Part shown: in pieces, positions 8,708-16,172 of the stretch
Position numbering within the stretch: the first letter of the stretch is position 1
Layout: every line of letters begins with the position of its first letter
From: Uruburuella suis
GTDB taxonomy: Bacteria > Pseudomonadota > Gammaproteobacteria > Burkholderiales > Neisseriaceae
Length of the DNA: 46,567 nt
Direction: 5' to 3'
NCBI RefSeq assembly: GCF_004341385.1
Contig: NZ_SLXE01000021.1
Span: 1-46,567 of the forward strand
Translations under genes and position numbers: made by a program
The notes under the pieces: model-generated
What the model was told of the DNA's origin: nothing
Database searches by the model: none
Seen by the model: the letters and a program-made list of their open reading frames with translations, nothing else

Positions 8708-9295
8708 ATGAACATTTTATTGTTAAACGGCGGCAAATCATTCGGCCACTCGCATGGTCGTTTGAACGCCACTTTGCACGATGTTGCCAAAGAAACCTTA
8801 AGCGGCCTCGGCCACGTAATTCAAGAGACCGTTATCGATGCGGGCTACGACATTGAAGCCGAAATCGAAAAATACCTGTGGGCCGATGCCATTGTGTATC
8901 AAATGCCCGGTTGGTGGATGGGCGAGCCGTGGATTGTGAAAAAATACATCGATGAAGTGTTCACCATCGGCCACGGCAGGCTTTATGCCAGCGATGGCCG
9001 CAGCCGCCGCGATGCGGCAAAAAAATACGGCAGCGGCGGCCTGCTGCAAGGACGCAAGCATATGCTTTCACTCACTTGGAATGCGCCGCTGGAGGCTTTT
9101 ATCGAGCCGGATCAATTTTTCAACGGCACGGGCGTGGATAATGTTTATATGCATTTTCACCGCGCCAATGAATTTCTCGGCACCGAAGCGCTGCCCACTT
9201 TTTTGTGCAACGATGTGATTAAAGCGCCCGATGTGCCGAAATATACCGCCGCTTATCAGGCGCATTTGCAGCAAGTGTTCGGGCTTGCAGGATAA
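8708..9295 (+). CDS. mdaB: NAD(P)H:quinone oxidoreductase of the MdaB family
   Basis: A 195-residue cytoplasmic flavoprotein with a flavodoxin-like fold that reduces quinones with two electrons, protecting against oxidative stress. Residues recalled from E. coli MdaB are present almost in order: LLLNGGKSFGHSHGRLN near the start, WADAIVYQMPGWWMGEPW in the flavin-binding region, KYIDEVFT, LYASDGRSR, KYGSGGLLQGRK, MLSLTWNAP and DVIKAPDVPKY. The frame is open further upstream, and an in-frame ATG at 8690 gives six extra residues, but the family begins directly with the NILLLNG strand, so ATG 8708 is preferred; neither start has a strong ribosome site. It is monocistronic, flanked on both sides by hairpin repeats and uptake-sequence stem-loops. 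Confidence 0.9.
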   Translation: MNILLLNGGKSFGHSHGRLNATLHDVAKETLSGLGHVIQETVIDAGYDIEAEIEKYLWADAIVYQMPGWWMGEPWIVKKYIDEVFTIGHGRLYASDGRSRRDAAKKYGSGGLLQGRKHMLSLTWNAPLEAFIEPDQFFNGTGVDNVYMHFHRANEFLGTEALPTFLCNDVIKAPDVPKYTAAYQAHLQQVFGLAG

Positions 9296-9337
9296 AAGGT
9301 ATACCAAATCAAAGGCCGTCTGAAGCGTTTCAGCAAG

Positions 9338-9380
9338 CGCAGGTACAGTTATCTTTTTGAAAACAAAGCGCAATCGTAGA
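9338..9380 (+). repeat. GTAG-hairpin repeat, family 2, copy B (degenerate)
   Basis: GCAGGTACAGTTATCTTTTTG and AAAACAAAGCGCAATCGTA keep most of the family-2 hairpin, but several stem positions are mismatched, so it looks like a decayed copy. Confidence 0.5.
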
Positions 9381-9392
9381 CATGGCACACAG

Positions 9393-9422
9393 ATGCCGTC
9401 TGAAATTTTTTTCAGACGGCCT
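9393..9422. terminator. Inverted DUS pair with AT-DUS arm
   Basis: ATGCCGTCTGAA pairs with TTCAGACGGCCT around six bases, downstream of mdaB and facing the end of the porin remnant. The left arm is the AT-prefixed form typical of N. meningitidis and N. gonorrhoeae. Confidence 0.5.
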
Positions 9423-9513
9423 CATTTTGTTTCCCGTATTCAAGGCAGCAAAATGTAACAAGCTTATTTTTTGGATGGGTGCAACCTGCACAGAAATAAC
9501 GGGTTTAAGCAAG

Positions 9514-9555
9514 CGTAGCTACGATTATCTTTGTGAAAACAAAGCGCAATCGTAC
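9514..9555 (+). repeat. GTAG-hairpin repeat, family 2, copy C
   Basis: GTAG followed by CTACGATTATCTTTGTG and AAAACAAAGCGCAATCGTAC, then GCATG. It is nearly intact and is followed by an inverted uptake-sequence pair, as are copies A and B. Confidence 0.6.
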
Positions 9556-9568
9556 GCATGAAATACAT

Positions 9569-9602
9569 AGGCCGTCTGAAACTTTTTTCAGACGGCCTTT
9601 TG
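9569..9602. terminator. Inverted DUS pair after the porin remnant
   Basis: AGGCCGTCTGAA (9569-9580) and TTCAGACGGCCT (9587-9598) flank a 6-base loop, with TTTT after it on the plus strand. It lies just past the 3' end of the minus-strand porin fragment. Confidence 0.5.
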
Positions 9603-9624
9603 CCGGTAAATTAAGCCAAACACA

Positions 9625-9933
9625 TCAATCATAAGAAATCGGCGTACTGCTGTTTTTCTTGTTGCGGAAATAGCCGCGCATCGAAGTGTCGGCTTGGCCG
9701 ACGGGCACATCTTCGCTGAATTGCCACGTTACCTGATTGCTGCCGCCGATGGGATGTGAGCCGCGCAGGCCGATGTGGCTGCCCAAATCGTCTACCGAAG
9801 TGGTGGTGAAGCGCTCATTGCCGATTTTGGTTTGCGACACGCTCACGCCGCTGCGGATGGTGCCGTAAAGCTGCACATCGGCCAAGGCCAGCGCGGGCAG
9901 GGCAGCCGATAAAACGAGCAGGGTTTTTTTCAT
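9625..9933 (-). pseudogene. Truncated neisserial porin (N-terminal 102 residues)
   Basis: The frame starts with a signal peptide (MKKTLLVLSAALPALALA) followed by DVQLYGTIRSGVSV and DDLGSHIGLRGSHPIGGSNQ, then VTWQFSEDV, the first strands of the PorA/PorB-type trimeric porins. Full-length relatives have about 300-380 residues; this stops after RNKKNSSTPISYD. The last residues do not clearly continue the expected barrel, and no further porin sequence is visible before the repeats at 9602. It is probably a remnant left by deletion. A short secreted product cannot be excluded because the start, the signal peptide and AAGAAA-like upstream bases remain intact. Confidence 0.7.
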
Positions 9934-10054
9934 GGCGGTTTCTTTTCAAGTGGGATTTGGTTAAAGTCTAGCATAAGCGCCGCGCCGCGATTTTTAAGAA
10001 AGCATAAAGCCGTGTAAGGCCGTCTGAAAAATTAAAATCAAAAGGAGCAAAACC

Positions 10055-10858
10055 ATGCATACCCTCACCGCCGCCGCCGTGCAAATGGTGTCGGGCACGC
10101 ACCCCGAAACCAATATCGACACCATGCGCCGCTTGGTGCGCCAGGCCGCCGAGCGCGGCGCAGATTGGGTGCTCTTGCCCGAATATTGGCCGCTGATGGG
10201 CGCACGCGACACCGACAAGCTCGCTTTTGCCGAGCCTTTGGGCGCGGGGGCGTTTCAGACGGCCATGAGCGAAATTGCGCGCGAATGCAACATTGTGCTT
10301 TTTGGCGGCACCGTGCCCCTGCAAAGCGGCGAGGCGGGCAAAGTGCTCAACACCCTGCTGGTGTATGGGCGCGACGGTGCACCCATCGGCGCTTACGATA
10401 AAATGCATTTATTCGGCTATTCCGGCTTGGGCGAGCGCTATGCCGAGGCCGACACAATTGCCGCAGGCGCCGCCGTGCCGCGCTTGTCGGCCGATGGCAT
10501 AAACGTGGCGGCTGGCGTGTGCTACGATGTGCGCTTTCCCGAATTTTTCCGCGCCCAGCAGCCATTCGAGGTGCTGCTGCTGCCCGCCGCTTTCACCCAC
10601 ACCACAGGCCAGGCGCATTGGACGCTGCTGCTGCGCGCCCGTGCGGTGGAAAACCAATGCTATGTGGTGGCCGCTGCACAAGGCGGGCTGCATGAAAGCG
10701 GCCGGCGCACCTTCGGCCACAGCATGATTATCGACCCGTGGGGCGAAGTGATCGACGAGCTGCCCGAAGGCGAAGGCGTGGTAATCGCCCCGCTCGATGC
10801 CGCCCGCCTGGCCAGCGTGCGCACCCGCCTGCCCGCGCTGGCGCACCGTTTGCTTTAG
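10055..10858 (+). CDS. Nit-type carbon-nitrogen hydrolase (probable deaminated-glutathione or omega amidase)
   Basis: A 267-residue cytoplasmic amidohydrolase of the nitrilase superfamily. The Glu-Lys-Cys triad is visible as LLPEYWPL (Glu near residue 43), YDKMHLFGY (Lys) and AGVCYDVRFPEFF (Cys). The sequence around the Cys and the LPAAFTHTTGQAHWTLLLRARAVENQ-type segment that follows place it with the Nit1/NitB group, which hydrolyses deaminated glutathione or alpha-keto amides, rather than aliphatic nitrilases. ATG 10055 follows AAAAGGAGCAAAACC, a strong ribosome site. It stands alone between a divergent porin remnant and the convergent pilC gene. Superfamily is firm; the substrate is inferred. 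Confidence 0.85.
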   Translation: MHTLTAAAVQMVSGTHPETNIDTMRRLVRQAAERGADWVLLPEYWPLMGARDTDKLAFAEPLGAGAFQTAMSEIARECNIVLFGGTVPLQSGEAGKVLNTLLVYGRDGAPIGAYDKMHLFGYSGLGERYAEADTIAAGAAVPRLSADGINVAAGVCYDVRFPEFFRAQQPFEVLLLPAAFTHTTGQAHWTLLLRARAVENQCYVVAAAQGGLHESGRRTFGHSMIIDPWGEVIDELPEGEGVVIAPLDAARLASVRTRLPALAHRLL

Positions 10859-10926
10859 TGCACGGGCAGGTTTTCAGACGGCCTTTTCGAGAGCTGATTG
10901 GGTTAGGTTGCAGGTTGTACAGCAGC

Positions 10927-10965
10927 GTAGGTACGATTAGCCGCCCAAAGGCGGCGTAATCGTAC
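10927..10965 (+). repeat. GTAG-hairpin repeat, family 2, copy D with altered stem
   Basis: GTAG is followed by GTACGATTAGCCGCC and GGCGGCGTAATCGTAC around a CAAA loop, then GCATG. The outer stem is identical to copy A but the inner stem is GCCGCC/GGCGGC instead of GCTTTGT/ACAAAGC, so both sides changed together. Confidence 0.7.
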
Positions 10966-11008
10966 GCATGCGTGCTACGATGTTGCAGCAGGGTTGCGGT
11001 GGTTATTG

Positions 11009-11062
11009 CGACAAAAATCCATCCCGTTTAACCATCAAGTTAAACGGGATGGATTTTTGTCG
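11009..11062. terminator. 23-bp perfect hairpin after pilC
   Basis: Positions 11009-11031 and 11040-11062 are perfect reverse complements around an 8-base loop. Arms begin CGACAAAAATCC and contain A5/T5 tracts, so on the minus strand the pilC transcript ends in a stem followed by T-rich sequence. It is not built from uptake sequences, unlike most terminators here. It begins 9 bases past the pilC stop. Confidence 0.7.
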
Positions 11063-11071
11063 GCTGCCGGT

Positions 11072-14000
11072 TTAGATAATTTCGCGCCAGCTGATGCGGC
11101 GGATGGACGACACGCATTGCGGGCCGGAAATGCCCAGTTTGTCCAAACTCACGTTGTTGTCGGAGTTGGATGGGTTGTTGGTGTCGGAAGCGCTGTTACG
11201 CAAGGTATTGATCAGGCGGGCAGATTTTCCGGAGAAACAATGGTTTTTGGGCAGACCCGTGCCGCTATTCTCGCCCAACTCCAAATCGGTGCCCGAGCCG
11301 CCGGCATCACCGTCAACCGTGGTGCTGGGGTCGGCCAAGGTTTTGCCATCAGCACCGAGGCGGTTGGTATCGGTATAGGTGAAGCTAAGTATGCCTTGGC
11401 TTTTGCGGCCGTTGGCATAATAGCTGGCATTGCCGGAAGCATCGGTTTGCACCACTTTGAAATCAATGTAAGCATCTTTCTTGGTGAGCGCGCCGCCGGT
11501 TTCGGCGTTCAAGCCCATCAACCAGCTAGCGCTGTTGGTGGTGCTGGAGCTGCTGGTGGGCAGGCACACATCACCCATGCCATTGTTATTCGGGTTGGTT
11601 TGGGTGGTTTCGGTTTTGTACATGCGGCTGCTGACAATGGCGGTGCGCAAAATCATGGTGGGCTTGACCACCACGCGCTCGCCTGTGTCGGGCAGCGCCA
11701 CCTTCCAGCCTTTGTTGGTGTCGCTGATGGCATTGTTGCTGAGAAAGCGGTATTCATCGTTGCCCGTTTTGCTCACGGTAATGGTTTGCGCCAATAAATC
11801 GGCTTGCGTAGCAGCGCTGGCCGGCTTTGTGGTGTCGTCAAAAATGCCATACACCGCCTGCGGGTCATTTCTGCCCAGATCTTCCTGATAAATATCGCTG
11901 CCGGTGCCGAAAATCACCACATATTTGCCATAGGTTCGGCGCGACACGGCCGGTGCCGAGGTGATGGGCTGGCTGTTGCTGCCCTGATAAATGCGGCTTA
12001 CCGACCATTGCTCCGGCTTGGTGTCGGTGGCGGCTTGGCTGGTGTTGGTGGCGTGTGCACCGCGCAAATCGAAGCGATACATATTGCCGCCATAATCGCC
12101 GGCATAAACCACGTCCACCAAGCCATCGAAGTCAACATCCACCAACGTGGGTGAAGAGAGGCCGCCCACGCCACCGGGCACGGTGATTTTGCGGATAAGC
12201 GTGCCCGGCGTGCCGACCACAGCGCCGCTGCGGGCTTCCTGCCCCAGTGTGTCGTAGATATAGAGCGCGGTTTCGTTGTTGTCGGTGGCGGCCTTATTGC
12301 TGCGGTAACCGCTGGCGAGGAAGGTGGCGTAGCGGATGTCTTTATCCATGGCGATGCTGCCGGCGGCGCGGTTGATCGACACGCGGCCGATTTGCGGCGT
12401 GCCTATGGTGTAGCCCAGCGTGTTGGTTGCGCCTTTGGCGGTTTCAAACAGCGGCACGTCTCTCAGCATATCGCCGCCGTTGAGCGCCAAGCCGCTGCCG
12501 CTCACGCGGTTTTTGCCGCCGATATTGAGCGCATAAGCGCCGCGCCCGCCTTGCCCCATCGCGCCGGCCATAAAGATTTGCTGGCCTTTGGAATGGCTGC
12601 TGTCGGGCGTTTGGCGCAGCGTGAAGCCGCCGTTGACCATATAGCGGTGGGATTTATCAAGGTTGCCATAGCCTTCTTGCGCCAGCTCTTTCAGGGTTTT
12701 GCCCATGGTGTCGCCGCCATTGTCGCCATCGCGCTGCATATCGGCGGGGATATAGCTCAATTTCAAATGATAGGGATTGGGGGCGCCGGCGGAAGCATCG
12801 CTTTGAAACAGATGCACCATGCCATCGTTGGCCGCCGTAACCAAAAATTCCTGGCGGCCGCCTACGCGGTTGCCGATGGCGCTCACGGGGCTGTCGAGAA
12901 TATCGCCCAGGTTGCGCTGGTCGGGGCTGGTGTTGCGCACGCGGTAGGCTTGGCTGTATTTTTTATTGGCGGCTTCTGCCTGTATGGCGGCATCGGTTTG
13001 GGTGGCGGAGCGGGCTGTCCACGGCAGCAGCGCGTTTTGCCATTCTTTATTATCGGTGGGATTGCCACCGCTGATAGCGAAATCGCTGTTGGCCAAGTCG
13101 GTGAAGTCGGCTATTTTTTTCACTTGGCCTTTGGTGCTCAGCAATACCGTGCGCTGGCTAAACGAAGGTTGTTTGTAGGTTTTGCTGTTTAAATTGCCTT
13201 GGGCATCTAAATCGAAAAAGCGCAGCTGGCTGCTCCACGATGAAGTGTCCAAATGCACAGCAGCGGCCATATTGGGCACATTACTGCTCATGATTGCCGG
13301 CGCTACCGTGCCATAGGAGGCAGTCGGGTTGGTCATACCGATTTCGATTTTGTCGAAAATATTATTGAAAGCGTCCACCAGATTTTGTGGATTATCGGCA
13401 TGAAAATAATACTCGGGCTTGCTGGCTCCTTGGAGAAGATAATTACGCCCCCGTTCGGTAAAGGCAGAGCCAAAACCCACGGTGAAGGTTTCGACCAATT
13501 GGTTTTTATAAATGCTCTGACCGTCGCTACCTTTGAGATCATCAGGGTGGCCGTTCCAATATTTATTGCCGCTTGAGCCGTCTATATCTTTGAAATCTTT
13601 GGTGGCTAGGGTTTGGCTAAAAAAGCGCAAACCATCGTTTGCATCCCACACGGTATCGTAATAGCCATTACTGCCTTGATCCCAGCGGCAGACGCCGCCC
13701 GCTTGGTTGCCAAAATAAGGGTCGCCCCGATAATTGAAAGTAATGCCATTGGAAGAGCGGCAGCTGGTGTTGGCATCGCCATCCGACATCATCACGATAT
13801 AGCTTTTTTGGCATCGGTGTTGCAGGCTGTTGCGCACCAAGCTTTGAATTTCATAATAGCGGCGTGTGGTGGGGGTGCCGGCATTAGGCCATAAAGCATT
13901 AACATGCTTTTGAACGGTTTCCCATTGATCGGTAAAGCCGGCCATATTCGGGCGCAGCCTGCTGGGATTGGTGGAGTTTGTGTCGCGGGTATCGATATTG

Positions 14001-14317
14001 TTGTGCAGGGTTTGCAGATTCCAATTGATTTTATCTTGGTGTGTGTCAAGCAGGCCGTGTAAGGCCTTTTTGGTGATGTCTATCTTTTGCTGTCCACCAA
14101 TCAACCGTTTCATACTGCCCGAATCGTCGATAAACAGCATCACATTGGGCTTGGGGAAGTTGCTGTTGGTGACAAGCGTTTGGTTTTGCAGATAAAACGG
14201 GGTTTGCGCCAGTGTATCCGCCGCTTGCGCCGCACCGGTGGCCAAAGCGGCAGCGATGCTCAAAACCAGCGGTTTGCAGATGCCCGTAAAGTGAGTGGGT
14301 GATTTTTTTGTTTTCAT
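11072..14317 (-). CDS. pilC: PilC/PilY1-type type IV pilus biogenesis and adhesion protein
   Basis: A 1081-residue secreted protein. A signal peptide (about residues 1-32, ending GAAQA) is followed by a von Willebrand A-like region with the metal site DDSGS at 64-68 and YIVMMSDGDANTSC, then a C-terminal PilY1 beta-propeller region with a calcium-loop-like DVDFDGLVD near residue 730. The family tail RRISWREII is present. PilC/PilY1 proteins sit at the pilus tip or outer membrane and support pilus assembly, adhesion and transformation. ATG 14317 has AAGGAA seven bases before it; the longer frame adds only a non-signal extension. The poly-G slippage tract known in meningococcal and gonococcal pilC signal regions is absent; only an A7 run is seen at codons 4-6. 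No other pilus genes are adjacent. Confidence 0.92.
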   Translation of the reverse strand: MKTKKSPTHFTGICKPLVLSIAAALATGAAQAADTLAQTPFYLQNQTLVTNSNFPKPNVMLFIDDSGSMKRLIGGQQKIDITKKALHGLLDTHQDKINWNLQTLHNNIDTRDTNSTNPSRLRPNMAGFTDQWETVQKHVNALWPNAGTPTTRRYYEIQSLVRNSLQHRCQKSYIVMMSDGDANTSCRSSNGITFNYRGDPYFGNQAGGVCRWDQGSNGYYDTVWDANDGLRFFSQTLATKDFKDIDGSSGNKYWNGHPDDLKGSDGQSIYKNQLVETFTVGFGSAFTERGRNYLLQGASKPEYYFHADNPQNLVDAFNNIFDKIEIGMTNPTASYGTVAPAIMSSNVPNMAAAVHLDTSSWSSQLRFFDLDAQGNLNSKTYKQPSFSQRTVLLSTKGQVKKIADFTDLANSDFAISGGNPTDNKEWQNALLPWTARSATQTDAAIQAEAANKKYSQAYRVRNTSPDQRNLGDILDSPVSAIGNRVGGRQEFLVTAANDGMVHLFQSDASAGAPNPYHLKLSYIPADMQRDGDNGGDTMGKTLKELAQEGYGNLDKSHRYMVNGGFTLRQTPDSSHSKGQQIFMAGAMGQGGRGAYALNIGGKNRVSGSGLALNGGDMLRDVPLFETAKGATNTLGYTIGTPQIGRVSINRAAGSIAMDKDIRYATFLASGYRSNKAATDNNETALYIYDTLGQEARSGAVVGTPGTLIRKITVPGGVGGLSSPTLVDVDFDGLVDVVYAGDYGGNMYRFDLRGAHATNTSQAATDTKPEQWSVSRIYQGSNSQPITSAPAVSRRTYGKYVVIFGTGSDIYQEDLGRNDPQAVYGIFDDTTKPASAATQADLLAQTITVSKTGNDEYRFLSNNAISDTNKGWKVALPDTGERVVVKPTMILRTAIVSSRMYKTETTQTNPNNNGMGDVCLPTSSSSTTNSASWLMGLNAETGGALTKKDAYIDFKVVQTDASGNASYYANGRKSQGILSFTYTDTNRLGADGKTLADPSTTVDGDAGGSGTDLELGENSGTGLPKNHCFSGKSARLINTLRNSASDTNNPSNSDNNVSLDKLGISGPQCVSSIRRISWREII

Positions 14318-14513
14318 TATGGTATTCCTTGCATGGCGGGCGGCGGCTTGGCCGGCCCGCAAATGGCTCGAAAATATCGCGTGAGTAATCAGGGGATTAT
14401 TTTAGCATAGCTTTACGTTTTGCCATGCGTTGGCTGCATCGGGCGGTGTGTGAGTGTTGCCAATATCCGACTGGCCGCCGTGCACGCTTTTCAGACGGCC
14501 TGCGATTCTTTCC

Positions 14514-14542
14514 TTGAGCCTAGCGGCGATTTCGTTTAAAAT
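14514..14542 (+). promoter_or_regulatory. Putative sigma-70 promoter upstream of a short terminated transcript
   Basis: TTGAGC (14514-14519), a 17-base spacer and TAAAAT (14537-14542) form a good promoter match. The expected start is near 14549, about 70 bases before a T9-tailed hairpin and far from any start codon. Confidence 0.5.
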
Positions 14543-14548
14543 GCATTG

Positions 14549-14623
14549 CTTCTACAGGCATGCGCGCCATGCCCCAAAAAGCACGTCACCCCATTTTCGA
14601 AATGGCGGCGCGTGTTTTTTTTT
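14549..14623 (+). ncRNA. Candidate small RNA (or carA leader attenuator)
   Basis: Between the predicted start near 14549 and the T9 run at 14615-14623 there is a compact hairpin (GGCATG CGCGC CATGCC) and a second stem-loop, AAAAAGCACG...CGTGTTTTTT enclosing CCATTT TCG AAATGG, running into the T tract. This is the architecture of a Rho-independent terminated RNA of about 75 nt. It lies between divergent pilC and carA. It could be a free small RNA or the attenuated leader of carA, 260 bases away. No known RNA family is recognised. Confidence 0.42.
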
Positions 14624-14637
14624 AGCCAAATATTTTG

Positions 14638-14680
14638 AGGCCGTCTGAAGCCTGCTTGCGCAAATATTTTCAGACGGCCT
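14638..14680. terminator. Inverted DUS pair upstream of carA
   Basis: AGGCCGTCTGAA at 14638-14649 and TTCAGACGGCCT at 14669-14680, with a 19-base loop. It may act as a second terminator after the candidate RNA. Confidence 0.4.
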
Positions 14681-14703
14681 GTTCTAGGGCATCCTAGGCA
14701 TAC

Positions 14704-14854
14704 TATAGTGAAATGCAAGAAAAAGTGATACAAAACCACGCACTATCACGGAGTAGGTTGGGTTGATAAACCCAACGTTTCAGACGACCTGTGGGCTTGT
14801 TGGGTTTTCAACCCAACCTACTCGTTGTGTCACTTTTTTATGCATTCCACTATA
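14704..14854 (+). mobile_element. 151-bp MITE with Correia-like ends and a nested inverted repeat
   Basis: The 30-bp ends 14704-14733 and 14825-14854 are inverted repeats with about 26 matches; they begin TATAGTG and contain AATGCA and AAAAAGTGA. TATAGTG is also how Correia elements of Neisseria begin, but the rest differs. Inside, GAGTAGGTTGGGTT (14751-14764) pairs with AACCCAACCTACTC (14810-14823). The centre carries TTCAGACGACCT (14779-14790), the mucosa-type uptake sequence. No open frame is present. It ends 30 bases before carA. A solo end is found at about 26263-26300. Confidence 0.7.
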
Positions 14855-14883
14855 TCGACAAACATCAGGCACAGGAAATCATC

Positions 14884-16014
14884 ATGACAACGAGCGCCAT
14901 TCTTGTATTGGCAGACGGCAGCGTGTTTCACGGCACTTCGGTCGGCCACCACGGCACCACTTCGGGCGAGGTGGTGTTCAACACTTCGATGACCGGCTAT
15001 CAGGAAATTCTCACCGACCCCTCTTATGCCAAGCAAATCGTTACCCTCACTTATCCGCACATCGGCAACACCGGCACCAACGGCGAAGATGAAGAGAGCC
15101 GCGGCGTGTTTGCCGCCGGCCTGATTATCCGCGACCTGCCGCTTTTGCACAGCAATTTCCGCGCCGGCGAAAGCCTGCAAGAATATTTGGTGCGCCACCA
15201 AACCGTGGCCATTGCCGACATCGACACCCGCCGCCTCACCCGCATCTTGCGCGACAAAGGCGCGCAAGCGGGTGCGATTCTCACCGGCGCAGACGCCACC
15301 GAAGAAAAAGCGCAGGCGCTGATTGCCGAATTCGGCAGCATGGTGGGCAAGGATTTGGCCAAAGAAGTGAGCTGCGATAAGGCTTATGAATGGAACGAAG
15401 GCGAATGGAAGCTCGGCGAAGGCTTTGGCAATCCGGTCAAGCAATTTCATGTGGTGGCTTATGATTTCGGCGTGAAAACCAATATCTTGCGCATGCTGGC
15501 CGAGCGCGGCTGCCGCCTCACCGTGGTGCCGGCGCAAACACCGGCTAAAGACGTGTTGGCAATGAACCCCGACGGCGTGTTTTTATCCAACGGCCCGGGC
15601 GACCCCGAGCCGTGCGATTACGCCATTGCGGCGGTGCAAGAGATTTTGGCGACGAAAAAGCCGCTGTTCGGCATTTGCTTAGGCCACCAATTATTGGGCT
15701 TGGCGGTGGGCGGGCAAACCCGCAAAATGCCGTTCGGCCACCACGGCGCCAACCATCCGGTGCAGGATTTGGATAGTGAAAAAGTGATGATCACCAGCCA
15801 AAACCACGGTTTTGAAGTGGATGCGGCCAGCCTGCCGCAGAATGTGCGCATCACGCACAAATCGTTGTTTGACGGCTCGCTGCAAGGCATCGAGCTAGCA
15901 GATCAGGCGGCATTTTCATTCCAGGGCCACCCCGAAGCCAGCCCCGGCCCGAACGATGTGGCATATTTGTTCGACAAGTTTATCGACAGCATGAAAGCGG
16001 CCAAGGCCGTCTGA
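14884..16014 (+). CDS. carA: Carbamoyl-phosphate synthase small subunit (glutaminase)
   Basis: A 376-residue cytoplasmic subunit that hydrolyses glutamine and channels ammonia to CarB for carbamoyl phosphate, the precursor of pyrimidines and arginine. The N-terminal CarA domain (LADGSVFHGTSVG, TSMTGYQEILTDPSY) and the C-terminal class I amidotransferase domain are complete: FLSNGPGDPEP, the nucleophile Cys265 in FGICLGHQLLG, and HPEASPGP with the catalytic His/Glu. ATG 14884 is preceded by AGGAAATCATC; the open frame extends upstream into the MITE but that part is not CarA. The stop TGA is supplied by an uptake sequence (GGCCGTCTGAAA). carB is not adjacent but about 4.2 kb downstream. Confidence 0.96.
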   Translation: MTTSAILVLADGSVFHGTSVGHHGTTSGEVVFNTSMTGYQEILTDPSYAKQIVTLTYPHIGNTGTNGEDEESRGVFAAGLIIRDLPLLHSNFRAGESLQEYLVRHQTVAIADIDTRRLTRILRDKGAQAGAILTGADATEEKAQALIAEFGSMVGKDLAKEVSCDKAYEWNEGEWKLGEGFGNPVKQFHVVAYDFGVKTNILRMLAERGCRLTVVPAQTPAKDVLAMNPDGVFLSNGPGDPEPCDYAIAAVQEILATKKPLFGICLGHQLLGLAVGGQTRKMPFGHHGANHPVQDLDSEKVMITSQNHGFEVDAASLPQNVRITHKSLFDGSLQGIELADQAAFSFQGHPEASPGPNDVAYLFDKFIDSMKAAKAV

Positions 16015-16024
16015 AAGCAGCGCC

Positions 16025-16130
16025 GTAGGTTGGATTCTTGAATCCGGCATTTGGCCGCAAGGCCGAAAAGAATGGCGGGAGATGGGAAAATCTTGTTCTG
16101 CGAACAAGTGTCGGATTCGAGAATCTGATT
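16025..16130 (+). repeat. REP doublet, partly degenerate
   Basis: GTAG (16025-16028) plus GTTGGATTCTTGAATCCGGC, then a TTGGCCGCAAGGCC hairpin, a CTTGTTCTGCGAACAAG hairpin and a second REP GTCGGATTCGAGAATCTGAT. It matches the doublets at 19379-19486 and 20000-20108 with mismatches in both palindromes. Confidence 0.65.
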
Positions 16131-16172
16131 TTAAAATACGCTTAAAGGCCGTCTGAAAAGAAACGCACCATC

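Larger units (their letters stand above)
9296..9624. other. Repeat-filled gap between mdaB and porin remnant
   Basis: About 330 bases with no credible gene. It holds two family-2 hairpins (9338-9380, degenerate, and 9514-9555), two inverted uptake-sequence pairs (9393-9422 and 9569-9598) and, around 9460-9480, a short piece resembling the end of the ATACC-ended repeat (TTATTTTTTGGATGGGT). The 9393 stem carries an AT-DUS (ATGCCGTCTGAA) rather than AG-DUS. Confidence 0.7.

Noticed and set aside
14281..14317. Phase-variable poly-G tract in the pilC signal region
   Set aside because: Only an A7 run is present; no G tract is visible, so slippage of the classical kind is not supported.
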